Origin: Archegozetes longisetosus
Lineage: Eukaryota > Arthropoda > Arachnida > Sarcoptiformes > Trhypochthoniidae
Assembly: GCA_018873245.2 (NCBI GenBank)
Contig: JAEMBT020000004.1
Location: forward strand, 1,084,573 to 1,148,572
Length of the DNA stretch: 64,000 nt
Reading direction: 5' to 3'
The notes beneath the pieces are model-generated. The model was given only the letters and a program-made list of their open reading frames with translations, was not told the DNA's origin and did not search any database. Position 1 is the stretch's first letter. Every line of letters begins with the position of its first letter. A program made the translations under genes and the position numbers. This document shows, in pieces, positions 1 through 9,694 of the stretch.

Positions 1-79
1 AATTATTCTTTTTTATCAATTAGTATACTCATACATATAAAAGCCAGAAAATTTTTAGGTTTTTGATTATCTAAAGTTT

Positions 80-1318
80 GTCTATTATTATGTTGCAAAA
101 TTGTTTGCACAGAATTTTGGTATTTTATTAGCATATTTATTTGTCCTTAAGCTAATAAGAAGTTGAACCCCCTTTGTTTTTGATGACTTCCTCCAATCTT
201 CGAGGCATCGATTCAACCAATCTTCTTGTTTTTTCCGGTTCAATATTCAATCAAGCATCGGTGATGACTTTTTTGAGGTCATCTTTGCTTTTAATATAAG
301 TCCTGACTCTTCTTTCGATTTCAGACCATAGATGCTCAATTGGGTTTAGATCTGGCGAATAGGGAGGCTAATCTAATTTTGTGATCTTGATGAAAAACTG
401 GTTAAAAAGGCCGGCGGTATTTTTGGGTCATTATTTTGCTGAAATGTAAATTTTAGTTTGGCTACATTAAAACCTAATTTAGCTGCAGAAGAAAATAAAT
501 TGCGGTCTAGAACACCCTCGTAGACTTCTTTAACCATAATCCCATCAATAAATTCAATGTTTTCGATCCCATTCGCAGCCATACATCCCCAAACCATGAC
601 TGACTCGCCACCATATTTTACTGTTGCGCGTAAACATTCTGTTTTTAAAGCTTCACCAGGTCTTCGCCATACCATAACACGTCCGTCAGAACCAAAGATG
701 TTGAACTTCGATTCGTCAGACCATAGAACCTGGTTCCAGTATTCTAGAGACTTACCTACGTGATCGCGCGCCAAGGCTAGTCGTTTTTTCTTGTTTTTGC
801 TACTAATGAATGGCTTCTTCCTGGCCACCCGACCGTTCAAACCCTTTCTTCTGATGACCCGACGAATGGTTTCTGGGCTTACAGATTTTCCTGTATCTAC
901 GAAAACTTGTACAGCTACCTTCTCAGCGCTCAAACGCCTATCGTTTTCAACAGCGCGCAACACTTTTCGCTCCTCTCTTTTGCTAAGAATCTTTTTTCAG
1001 TCTCTTCTTGAAATGTTGGCCACTCCTAAACCTCTGTGATGCTTAGTCCAGATGTACTGAACTGTCGAGTAAGGTATATTTAAAATTGCGGCAACTTCTC
1101 GAACTTTTCTGCCAGCCGACATGAGTCGAATGACAAGATCTCGTTCGGCTATTGATCTCTCTTTTCTTTTAGCTTTCATAGCATTAGATTATATTATATA
1201 TTTTAGCCATTAAAAAGAGAATTAATGCATGCACAAAACAGTCAAAATATATCTGCAAATTAAATGTAATTAATCAATTGAAAGTTTATGCAAACAATTT
1301 TGTGAGTAAGTGTATGTT
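80..1318 (-). mobile_element. Tc1-like DNA transposon, degenerate
   Basis: A Tc1/mariner-superfamily element lying on the minus strand. A perfect 14-bp inverted match, CAAAATTGTTTGCA, occurs at 96-109 and as its complement at 1289-1302. The outer ends are blurred, so the limits are approximate. Between the repeats lie pieces of a Tc1-type transposase in several frames. It is a plain DNA transposon and clearly dead. Confidence 0.85.
240..1179 (-). pseudogene. Tc1-like transposase pseudogene
   Basis: Read on the minus strand, 1179-997 encodes the N-terminal helix-turn-helix region (about 60 residues, with RSIAERDLVIRLMSAG and a TVQYIW motif). Then 963-373 encodes the second DNA-binding helix region and the catalytic domain: first Asp in WSDESKFNIFGSDG, the VMVWGCM strand, and second Asp in QQNND. 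Downstream, 359-300 still spells the SPDLNPIEHLWSEIE segment that carries the catalytic Glu of Tc1 enzymes. At least two frame breaks separate these pieces: one near 970-1000, the other between 373 and 360. The family is certain from the motifs; activity is excluded. Confidence 0.88.
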
Positions 1319-1324
1319 TTAAAA

Positions 1325-2072
1325 CTGAATTTGTCAAAAAATAAAATTTTATATGCATAAATTTTACCATGAAAGATTGCGTGTGATTTAAAGCATATAT
1401 AACTTTATTTATATTAATATTCTATTTTAATTAAACGTTCTAGTTTTTTTACAGATGAATTTTAACACATGAATTATTAATCATATCTAATGAATTATCA
1501 ATACATCAATTATCAATTAATATATTAGATTAAAATTTGAATCAACTCAAGTTGAAAGAATATGTTAACTATTTCTATGAAGTAAAATAATCAATTGACG
1601 AGCTGAATTAACTTGTCAATGAACCCAACTTCTCAATATCTACGTTAATCTGATTACTACTAGGTAAAAGAACCCCTCTATGATTGGTTATGTGAAAATG
1701 AATAATCTATTGGAGTGAGTTCAGAGATATCATTGATTAACAATAGACATACACCTAACATGCTAATCGACTAACACACTTATATTGGAAGTTTTTTGGG
1801 CTTTAGCTTAGGTTTGTCTGAAGATTCTACTTGAAATTTTTATTAAATGTCATAGTTTTTGAGTCAATCGCAAAAAAACTCCCTTTCAAGTTTTTCTTTA
1901 TATCACTTATATGTGAAATAGTACTTGAGATAATAATATTGATTGCACTATAAATTTATAGCCATCTAAAGAATAACATCAAACAAAGAAACTATTACAT
2001 TCAATTTTGAATTAAAAATGAATATGTTTAACTGTAAATAATCAATAACTCGAGTGAAACGCTAAATCTTTA
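1325..2072. other. AT-rich stretch, no gene seen
   Basis: Very AT-rich sequence between two transposon remnants. No open frame with protein-like composition, no RNA gene and no clear repeat were recognised. Confidence 0.5.
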
Positions 2073-2074
2073 TA

Positions 2075-2621
2075 TTAGGATTTCTCGAAAGTAATGTCGT
2101 TTTTTATGACCCAAATAGTAACGATATTTTTGAATGGTTTTGATTTGATTATAGATTCCGATTCTTAATCAAAAGAACAGTTATTTAAGATAATTTCTCT
2201 GACATCAAATTATTTTTCAATTATCACCGGTGATATGTCTGGTCAATTTCCCTAAAAGGCTCATATACGCCATTGTATGCTTTATCAGTTTCATAAGCGC
2301 AGTAAGGCCACGGGGGCCACAAAGAATATTTGTGCCATTTATGGTGATGTATTGGACGTCCGCAAATGCCAAGATGGTTCGACAAATTTCGGTCAGGCGA
2401 CTTTGACCTTTCGGACCGCTCTCGTTCTGGACGACCTGTGGAATTGAATAATGACCTTTTAAGGTCAGAGTTCGAGTCGGATCCCCGTCAATTTAACTAA
2501 AAGATGGGAGTTGTTATCGATAATGAGGGCAATTATATCATTGATTAAATTATTATAACTATTTGTAAAATTAAATTTATTTTTTCAACAAAAAAACGAC
2601 ATTACTTTTGAGAAATACTAA
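2075..2621 (+). mobile_element. Internally deleted mariner element with TA target duplications
   Basis: The 31-bp terminal inverted repeats match at all but two positions (TTAGGATTTCTCGAAAGTAA at the left; TTAGTATTTCTCAAAAGTAA read inward from the right) and share the core AGTAATGTCGTTTTTT, which resembles irritans-type mariner ends. TA dinucleotides at 2073-2074 and 2622-2623 flank it exactly. At about 2290-2490 the interior still encodes a mariner N-terminal domain in shifted frames: ICAIYGDV, then a segment like WFDKFRSGDFDLSDRSRSGR, then PVELNND. The whole catalytic domain is gone, leaving 547 bp, so it is non-autonomous. Confidence 0.9.
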
Positions 2622-2623
2622 TA

Positions 2624-3660
2624 ATTTGTTTATATTAAAAAATCGGACAAATATTTGAGTTTAAATAGCAAGCAATACCTCTTATGAGGGTATAAATATT
2701 TTTTTCTGAAGCTACCATTAAATATAAACATTTGGATAGCCCAAAGTCAAATTTAATTGAATCGAATATTTTTACTTGGATTTTGTATTGTTGCTAAAAA
2801 TTTCACACATCAATGAAATTAATACTAAGTTATTTAATGATAATGATATCGCAAAAGAATGTTTTAATCATTTTGATTAAAAAATGAGTCAAAAAGCTCG
2901 TTTAATTATATTTTTTGAATTTGTAATATTTAATGTAACAATTTCTCTCTATATTATCATTGAATAATTTTTAATAAACTGAATATATTAAATTATTATC
3001 ATTGGTGTGTGAAATATTGCCTTCAAGCTAAAAATGAAAAATGTGATATTTTCCAGTTGATATACAGTTTGAAAATGATATTAAAAAGCTTGAAATTAAT
3101 CCTAAAATATAAAATTGTCTCACTGATAACATTTTTGTGTTTTTTAAATTGATAATATAAATCATATGCCTCAATCAACTATTCTCATCTCTTTGGAATC
3201 AAAGTTGATACCAATCATGATGAGAAAATTTCTTTACCTTCGATTTCTTTGTATGCACGCAAAGATTTCATTTAGTCTGAGAAAAAACTAAATAATTTGA
3301 AATCAAGCGAAAACTGTTTAACATTTTGATCCTCATCAGTATTGCACAATATCTTTCAATTCTGATCTAAAACTCAATGAATCAAAATTAAAGCATAGTG
3401 TAAAGGTCAAATTTATTCATCAGAAGTCAAATAATTTTGTTTAAAATACAATAATCAAATTATAAAAATATTTCGCTGGGAACTCTTCTCATAAACATAT
3501 TAAGTCATAGTGATTTGACGGAACGCTGTAGAGAAATAATTATCAATGTCTTGAGTCCATGAGTCTATATTTACAAGTACGAAATGTTAAATCTATATCT
3601 TCTATATAGACCAATTATTTTATTTCTAGATTTTCTGACAATTCAATAGACGTGGACCTT
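2624..3660. other. AT-rich stretch, no gene seen
   Basis: About 1 kb of AT-rich sequence without a convincing open frame, repeat or RNA gene. Confidence 0.5.
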
Positions 3661-3714
3661 ACATCAGATCTACAGAGTTGAAACTTTGTTAATGGGCAAA
3701 TTTAGCTAATTAAT

Positions 3715-4780
3715 TATAATCTAATCCTTCGGCGGTAAATTTGTTTGGTTTGCTCAATATGTTCTCCATTCTTCTTATGAATGAGTCCGATTTTCTTTTT
3801 CTAACTGTCATAGATATTTCTGACCATTTTGGTGTCACTTTCTCCCACTCCTGTTTTGCACATTTCCCAATGCCATTCAACGTTTTTGCACGGCGATGAA
3901 AAAGTTTTTGTTTTAAAAACCCAAATCCAAAAAATCCATAGGGCTACCGTCAGGTGATTTAACAGGAACATCCTTATTTCTAATATAATTTATTTCATAT
4001 TTATCGGCAATTTCTTGAAGATATTATGTTTTTGCAGAAGCGTGTGATGATGCCTTATCGTGGTGCCAAAAGACCTTTTCAATTTCATTCGGGTATATTT
4101 TTGGGAGATGAGTTTCAATAATTGGCTTTAAAACATACTGGATATATACGTCCGATGATATCTTTGCATTTTTATGGATTCGAACGAGTGGTAAAGGTCC
4201 GCGTCCAGTAACTCCTCCGACAACCATAAACCCTTCAGGACAGCTTTCATTGCACTCCCTCACCCAATCCTCAGGCATTTTATCTCCTTTATTAATGTTA
4301 CAAATTAAAGTTTCTCCGTTTATTTGACTTAAATGTAAATATGACTCATCAACTGTGACTACATATTCGCACTTTTCACCCGATAATTGATTTTCATACA
4401 ATTTCCGTGAATTTTTTTTGGTTCTTCTTTTGGATTTTATTAATCTTGTGAACTTTTTTCTTTATTCTTTTAACTATTTGATTGTCCACATGAATCATCT
4501 TTGAGATTGTAGGGCGCGATGTGCCAATTATCTTTGCCATTTCTTGTTTTGATGGGGGATTTTTTCTTTTGGTCATATGTTGAAGTTTTAGAATATTCTC
4601 CTTCGTTCTTATAACTCGGTATCTTCGGTATTTCGGTTTTTCCTCACTTCTGACCAATACTTCTCTCACAAATCCAATTTTTTTATTACATTATGAATAG
4701 CTTCTTTTGAAACATTCACATTTTGTTGAAGATACGGTGGCCTAAATACTTCATCACTTTTCAAATCCTTTAGTATTGAT
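3715..4780 (-). pseudogene. DD41D-like transposase pseudogene
   Basis: The frame is broken between the leading segment (about 4780-4680, with QQNVNVSKEAIHNVIKK), the HTH segment (4669-4394) and the catalytic segment (4401-4024). There is also a stop just after ASAKT at about 4024. The C-terminal tail can be followed to about 3715 (PKWSEISMTVRKRKSD). Catalytic Asp residues are visible in VDESY and HHDK. It cannot make an active enzyme. Confidence 0.75.
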
Positions 4781-5326
4781 AAGTGATCGACAAAGTACTA
4801 AAAGGGAATTCCTGTCCTGTCCTGCATTCTCGAAACCGATTCCTGTCCTGTCCTGTCCTGAGCCCTAAATTTTCATTCCTGTCCGGTTTTCCTGTTTTCC
4901 TGACATTCAATGTGTTCGAAAAATTATTTGTTCAAAAAAATCAAATGAAAATACAATCAATGAATGCATATTCAATACAAATCAGAGTTAGATCTAATAA
5001 AAGCAATTCATTTACGTTCTGTGAACTAAGTCTCGAACGATGGTCAGTGAGTATTAGAACAGCGGCACTGAAATTCCTTTCGCTTGAAAGGTTGGTCGCA
5101 GGGATAGACAGCAAACGAATAGCCAACCGATAGAGTCGGGGATAAGAACTTCTATTTTGTTCCCAATATCCGAGTAATGAAGAATTTATGTCAAACTTAT
5201 GTCCAGTTTTCATTTTACAGGAATTTTACAGGAATTTAGAATCGAACAGGAATTTCTGTAAATTCCTGACCAGGAACAGGACAGGACAGTAGTTCCTGCA
5301 GGAATAGGAATTCATGTCAAACACTA
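4781..5326 (-). mobile_element. Internally deleted hAT transposon with 8-bp target duplication
   Basis: The 8-bp sequence GTATTGAT occurs at 4773-4780 and 5327-5334, directly next to the ends AAGTGATCGACA (left) and TAGTGTTTGACA (right, read inward). These match in 9 of 12 positions and have the hAT-type AGTG start. Both subterminal regions are packed with CCTGT/ACAGG motifs in opposite orientation, probably transposase-binding sites. The minus-strand frame 5213-4941 encodes the hAT C-terminal dimerisation domain (LLGYWEQNRSSYPRLYRLA, IPATNLSSERNFSAA). Only 546 bp remain of what is usually 2.5-4 kb. It lies inside the DD41D-like element and is therefore younger than it. Confidence 0.88.
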
Positions 5327-5427
5327 GTATTGATAACGTTAGATATAATTCTAATATATTAAATCGTTACAGCTATAAAGTGAGTGTACCCCAATTCTTT
5401 AACACACAATTAATCGCAGAATATAAG

Positions 5428-6520
5428 TGATGACTATTTCAAACTCATTTGACCAACGGACATCAGCTGATGGCCATTTTCACTTTAGTTAACTTACGGA
5501 AAGTATCCGATAGCCATTTTAAGCTCAGTTGGCCTACGTGAAATGATCGATGACCATTTTTGATTCAGATGACCTACGGAAGGCAACAATGACTACTTTT
5601 AATTCATATGACCTACGGGAAGTAATCGATGACCACTTTGGATTCAGATGACCTACGAAAATTATTGACTTTGTAAACGTGTTCTTGCTAACCCACAATT
5701 TACTCAAGAATTTCATCACAATTGTCTTACGTTTAGAAGCAGTGTTTATAAACCACTTCATGAGGTTATGCAAACGACTGCACCTCTCCGACACTAGTTG
5801 TTGTTTGTAACAATCTTATTCATTCAGCATAAAAAAGCTGTTCTATTAAATTTCGGATAAATATTGAGATGAGGCAAATATTTAATAATTAAGCTAATCT
5901 TTCAAACTATTTGCTATCTTCTATTCCGTGCATTTGAATGATTTATGAATTATTTCATTATTGATGATCATTTAATGAACAACTTATTTCTTTATATTAA
6001 TCAGTTAAATGACAAAACAAATTTTAAATTAAAAATGTCTTTAATATGAAAGCATTGATGTCAATGCAGTCCATAATTTGGCTAACAGCAGTATTACTAA
6101 ATGTTTTAAGCATCAGAGTACTCTTTTTAATTATTACACCAACCCTGGCTCAAACTATTATTTTGTGTGAAAAATATAAATTTAACATTCATTGACCAAA
6201 CATCTTTTCAAACTTTGATTACAAGCCAGCTCTAAGTGTTGCACAGCAACGTTTAGAGAAGATTCAACACATTCGAATCATCATATAAATAAGTTTAAGT
6301 TTACTGAATCCGGGAGTTTCAGTTAGTTCTTGTAGGTCATCTGAGTTGAAAAATGTTATCGGCTACCTTCCGTAGTTTATCTGAAGTCTAGATAGTCGTC
6401 GGTTACTTTCCGTAGGTTACATGAATTAATAATGGCGATTGGATGCCTTCCGTAGGTCATCTGGATCAAAAATGGCCATCGGCCACTTCCAGTAGGTCAT
6501 CTGAATCCAATACTTGTGAT
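5428..6520. mobile_element. Foldback-like element with 40-bp tandem repeats in inverted arms
   Basis: The left arm (about 5428-5660) holds six diverged copies of a 40-bp unit containing GATGACCATTTTTGATTCAG and ATGACCTACGGAA; unit starts fall near 5428, 5468, 5508, 5549, 5588 and 5628. The right arm (about 6325-6520) holds five copies of the reverse complement, with starts near 6332, 6372, 6412, 6452 and 6492. About 660 bp of non-coding AT-rich core separates the arms. Tandem repeats forming inverted termini are typical of Foldback-type DNA elements. No transposase is visible. Confidence 0.75.
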
Positions 6521-6569
6521 AATTGATCAAGTGAGGAATCAAAATGCTCAGTTCGATATGTTGAGTTTA

Positions 6570-6705
6570 ATGATATGTCACTTGGCGGGGTCAGCCGCTC
6601 CTGTCAGGAGTTGACCCGAAGTGATCAGGTTCGGAAATCTAATGATGTATCACACTTGGAGATGGGTGATCGAGAACCCCTTTAGACCCATTAGCCCGGG
6701 TTCAA
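6570..6705. other. GC-richer stretch next to the inverted-repeat element
   Basis: A GC-richer block of about 130 bp contains the local hairpin GGGGTCAGCCGCTCC..GGAGTTGACCC and an AGGTTCGGAAATC motif faintly reminiscent of a tRNA B box. It could be a degraded short element. No clear tRNA fold was found. Confidence 0.3.
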
Positions 6706-7740
6706 CTGAAATACTTATCCAGTTTAAACGCGGTCTTCACTAAAATGAGGTTTGTCTCCCCTGAATAACTATTAATTTGCTGAATTTACGAAAATATTTT
6801 TAAAAAAGGATTTTAAACAAAATCCATGTTTTTACAGAGGAGTTAGTTAGATTTCGCCTACCCAAGCCAATATGGGTATCAAATTAAAGCTTGTAAAGAG
6901 TAGAATTGAAAGCAAATAGAACTTTTCAAAATTGTGAAGGCCGAGAGGAGATATGAATTTTTAAACGTTTAATATTAAGAATTATTAATTACATACACCC
7001 ATGGAACACCACGTGGAGGTGAGCTTGTTGATCCCCATCTCGGATTTTTAAAGTGGTTATAGGTGCCCCAATAATCTTTTAGTGTGATTCGTTCCACCAT
7101 CTCAGATTTTCACAGTGGCTAGAGGTGCCCTACTTAGAGTCTGCATCATTGCTTTACAGGACCAATGCAATGATACCGTAGTCATTATCAGAATAAAAAT
7201 TTTTTCGGTTGCTTCTATATTCAACTTTTCAAGAGTGGTCAAAATACCTTATACTTTACTTTACAATGCCTATCAAGGCTAGCTTAACCTTAAAAACAAT
7301 CAAAACGTCGATTTTATAAACTTTTTGACGTCAATCATTAAAAATTCATATCTCCTCCAAATCTCCATATTCTTGAAAAATTCTTCATATTACCAAATTT
7401 ACCCTTCATAGCTTTCATTTGATACCCATATCGATGTGTTGGAATCACTCTTTTTTATTTTTAAAATTCAATCTTTAAAAATTCATATTTCCTCTCAGCC
7501 TTCATATTTTTGAATTTTTCCTTTTGCTTCCAATTCTACTCTTCATAAGCTTTAATTTGATACCTATATTGGCTTGGTGGACGATTAGGCGAAATCTGAC
7601 TAGCTACTTTGTTAAAAAAATGAATTTTAATTTAAATCCTTTTTTAAACGTTTTCGTAAATCCAAAAAATTAATCGTTAATCAGGGGAGACAAACTTCAT
7701 TTTAGTGAAAACCGCTTTTAAATTGGATAAGTATTTCAAA
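6706..7740. mobile_element. Long terminal-inverted-repeat element, non-coding
   Basis: The arms of about 260 bp (6706-6965 and 7480-7740) are inverted copies with roughly 80-85% match by eye. Both begin TGAAATACTTATCCA and include GTTTGTCTCCCCTGA and an inner AAAGCTT-containing segment. The core contains two diverged direct copies, about 60 bp apart, of a CCATCTCGGATTTT..AGTGG..AGAGGTGCCC motif (near 7035 and 7095). No open frame of interest was found. A diverged relative of the right arm lies at about 24230-24345. Confidence 0.75.
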
Positions 7741-7744
7741 AGTT

Positions 7745-8628
7745 ATCGAGGCTTGAATACGGGCATTTAGTTTCTAAATTGAGTGCATGTTACCGAGAAG
7801 CATGCTATGATATCAAGCATAAAATAGGATTATATTTATAAAGAGTGTATTTTTACTATCTAGATGATTTTGATTTGTTTATATAAAATATGCTATCGCA
7901 TCATCCATTGATAACGTTATGCCAAAGTCAACTTTTCGTTAACTATAACTTCGAAAAATAAAAATACTTCTACGGAAGAATGTCTATTACTGAATGAAAA
8001 ACTTTAAAGTTTTTATTATCTTTAAGACTCTCAGTTTGCTAATCTCTTAATCTAGTGGGATTTCTCTGCAATTTGATTAATAGTCAAAACAAGTTTTTTC
8101 TTCCGAAATTAAATTAATTTATTAAATTAATGTCCAACTTGAAAATATTTCGTTCCAAAATTTAGTTCATTTTAAGTTTAGAACACGGGAATCTTTTCTG
8201 TTATAAAGTTTGGAAACTGGGTTTACGAAACTTTATTTTTCGAACCTTTATATTTCGAAGCTTCGAAGTGATCCCTTTAAAAGCACGGCTTTAATAAGAC
8301 ATATTTTTATTACAACCACACAAACTTATCATTACAGATAGAATTTTTTGGAGAAGCTGAGAACCTGTGGGAGATTAAAAATTAATAAATTAAATTTAAA
8401 ACTACCCTATATGATTTACCGAGTACTGTGGCAAAATATTGAAACACTTCATCAAATTAAGTCCCAAAATTTTCATCTCTACTTATTATATTCTAATCAC
8501 CCTTTATACTCTAACAAACGCGACATGATCTTGTACATTACTTAGATTACAGATTGAATTAATTTTTTATATAATTCTCAATTAACATTAATGTAGAACT
8601 TTTGAAACAAAAATTGATTTATTCTACT
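7745..8628. other. AT-rich stretch, no gene seen
   Basis: AT-rich DNA. A 65-codon plus-strand frame at 8348-8545 has no recognisable motif or gene-like context. Nothing else is supported. Confidence 0.45.
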
Positions 8629-8631
8629 TAC

Positions 8632-9690
8632 ACACAGACACTTTTATATGGGTCTGGCTTTGTTCACAGATATCTTAAAAACTGAAATAAGTCATTTTAT
8701 TTGTAATCAAACCTGAAGTAACCTAGCCTAATAAACATAACAACCTAATGTAACCTAACATAACATAATCTAAAATAATCTCACATAATACAACATAACA
8801 TGACATAAATAAACGATTGAAATCGAGATAAATGGAAAAGGAGTTGTGCAGACTTGATATTAAAAATGGCCTGTGAAACCAAATATGACCCAAACTTTCT
8901 GCATTAATAGAGACTAAAAAATTAAGTCCAACGACGAAATTTATATTGAAATATATATTGTAGATTCCTGTAAAAACCTGGTAGAGTTTGAAACAAAAAA
9001 CAATAACATCTCGGAATCGCAATTATGGTTTGGAAATTAATTTTGTATTTAAATAGTTTGAATAACGAAGTATCAAACGATAATATTATGATTCATATAG
9101 CTAAAATATTTATGCAAAAATACGTTATCATATTAAATTGGAAATTTTAAAAATGAGTTTTTCGAAGTGTTAACCCAAAGTTTCGCACCCGATCTCTTTT
9201 GCTACTTAAATGGCCCCTAAGCCCTAAATATAATTCTAGATAGATCGGGTGCGAAACTTTGGGTTAACACTTCGAAAAACTCATTTTTAAAATTTCCAAT
9301 TTAATATGATAACGTATTTTTGCATAAATATTTTAGCTATATGAATCATAATATTATCGTTTGATACTTCGTTATTCAAACTATTTAAATACAAAATTAA
9401 TTTCCAAACCATAATTGCGATTCCGAGATATTATTGTTTTTTGTTTCAAACTCTACCAGGTTTTTACAGGAATCTACAATATATATTTCAATACAAATTT
9501 CGTCGTTGGACTTAATTTTTTAGTCTCTATTAATGCAGAAAGTTTGGGTCATATTTGGTTCTTAGGCCATTTTTAATATCAAGTCTGCACAACTCCTTTG
9601 ACAAATTTTATAAAAAAAAGGCTTGTCTGTGAACAGGTCGTCGGTGAACAGAGCCGGATCCTTTTCAGACATATCTTGAGTATAATTGAA
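8632..9690. mobile_element. Long hairpin (inverted repeat) element
   Basis: Two near-identical arms of about 360 bp, 8837-9203 and 9240-9600, are inverted around a spacer of about 35 bp. The innermost arm sequence is GTGTTAACCCAAAGTTTCGC. Further out, a weaker inverted match continues (CTGGCTTTGTTCACAG near 8650 against its complement near 9640). It is interrupted on the left by about 150 bp of CCTAA/CATAA-rich sequence (8705-8815), so the original element was longer. No coding capacity was seen. This is either a foldback/MITE-type insertion or an inverted duplication. Confidence 0.7.
8705..8815 (-). repeat. Degenerate CCTAA/CATAA-rich repeat
   Basis: Runs of AACCTAA, CATAACA and related pentamers. 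They resemble a decayed arthropod telomere motif (TTAGG on the other strand) but are too irregular to be called telomeric. The block sits inside the left arm of the hairpin element. Confidence 0.4.
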
Positions 9691-9694
9691 CTAG

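Larger units (their letters stand above)
3680..5395 (-). mobile_element. Mariner relative with long D-D spacing (rosa/DD41D-like), broken and interrupted by a hAT element
   Basis: A minus-strand Tc1/mariner-superfamily transposase covers roughly 4780 down to 3715. It has an HTH region (4669-4394, with a TSRPTISKMIH helix) and a catalytic core (4401-4024). The core carries VTVDESYLHL, HHDKASSHA and, after an in-frame stop, VPVKSPDGSPMDF. From the second Asp to the putative third Asp there are 40 residues. This spacing and the KSPD-x-SPMDF signature fit the DD41D (rosa) group rather than Tc1 (DD34E) or classic mariner (DD34D). Terminal repeats could not be matched, so the ends are approximate. 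The N-terminal side is split by the hAT insertion at 4781-5326. Confidence 0.75.

Noticed and set aside
4783-5133. 116-codon plus-strand frame
   Set aside because: It is the reverse strand of the hAT dimerisation domain and CCTGT repeats; the minus-strand reading matches a known domain.
6570-6705. Possible tRNA or 5S-like segment
   Set aside because: One B-box-like motif without matching A box or stems.
8723-9022. 99-codon minus frame in the 8.6-9.7 kb hairpin
   Set aside because: Hydrophobic, low-complexity frame arising from CATAA/CCTAA-rich and palindromic sequence; the mirrored arm does not keep it open.
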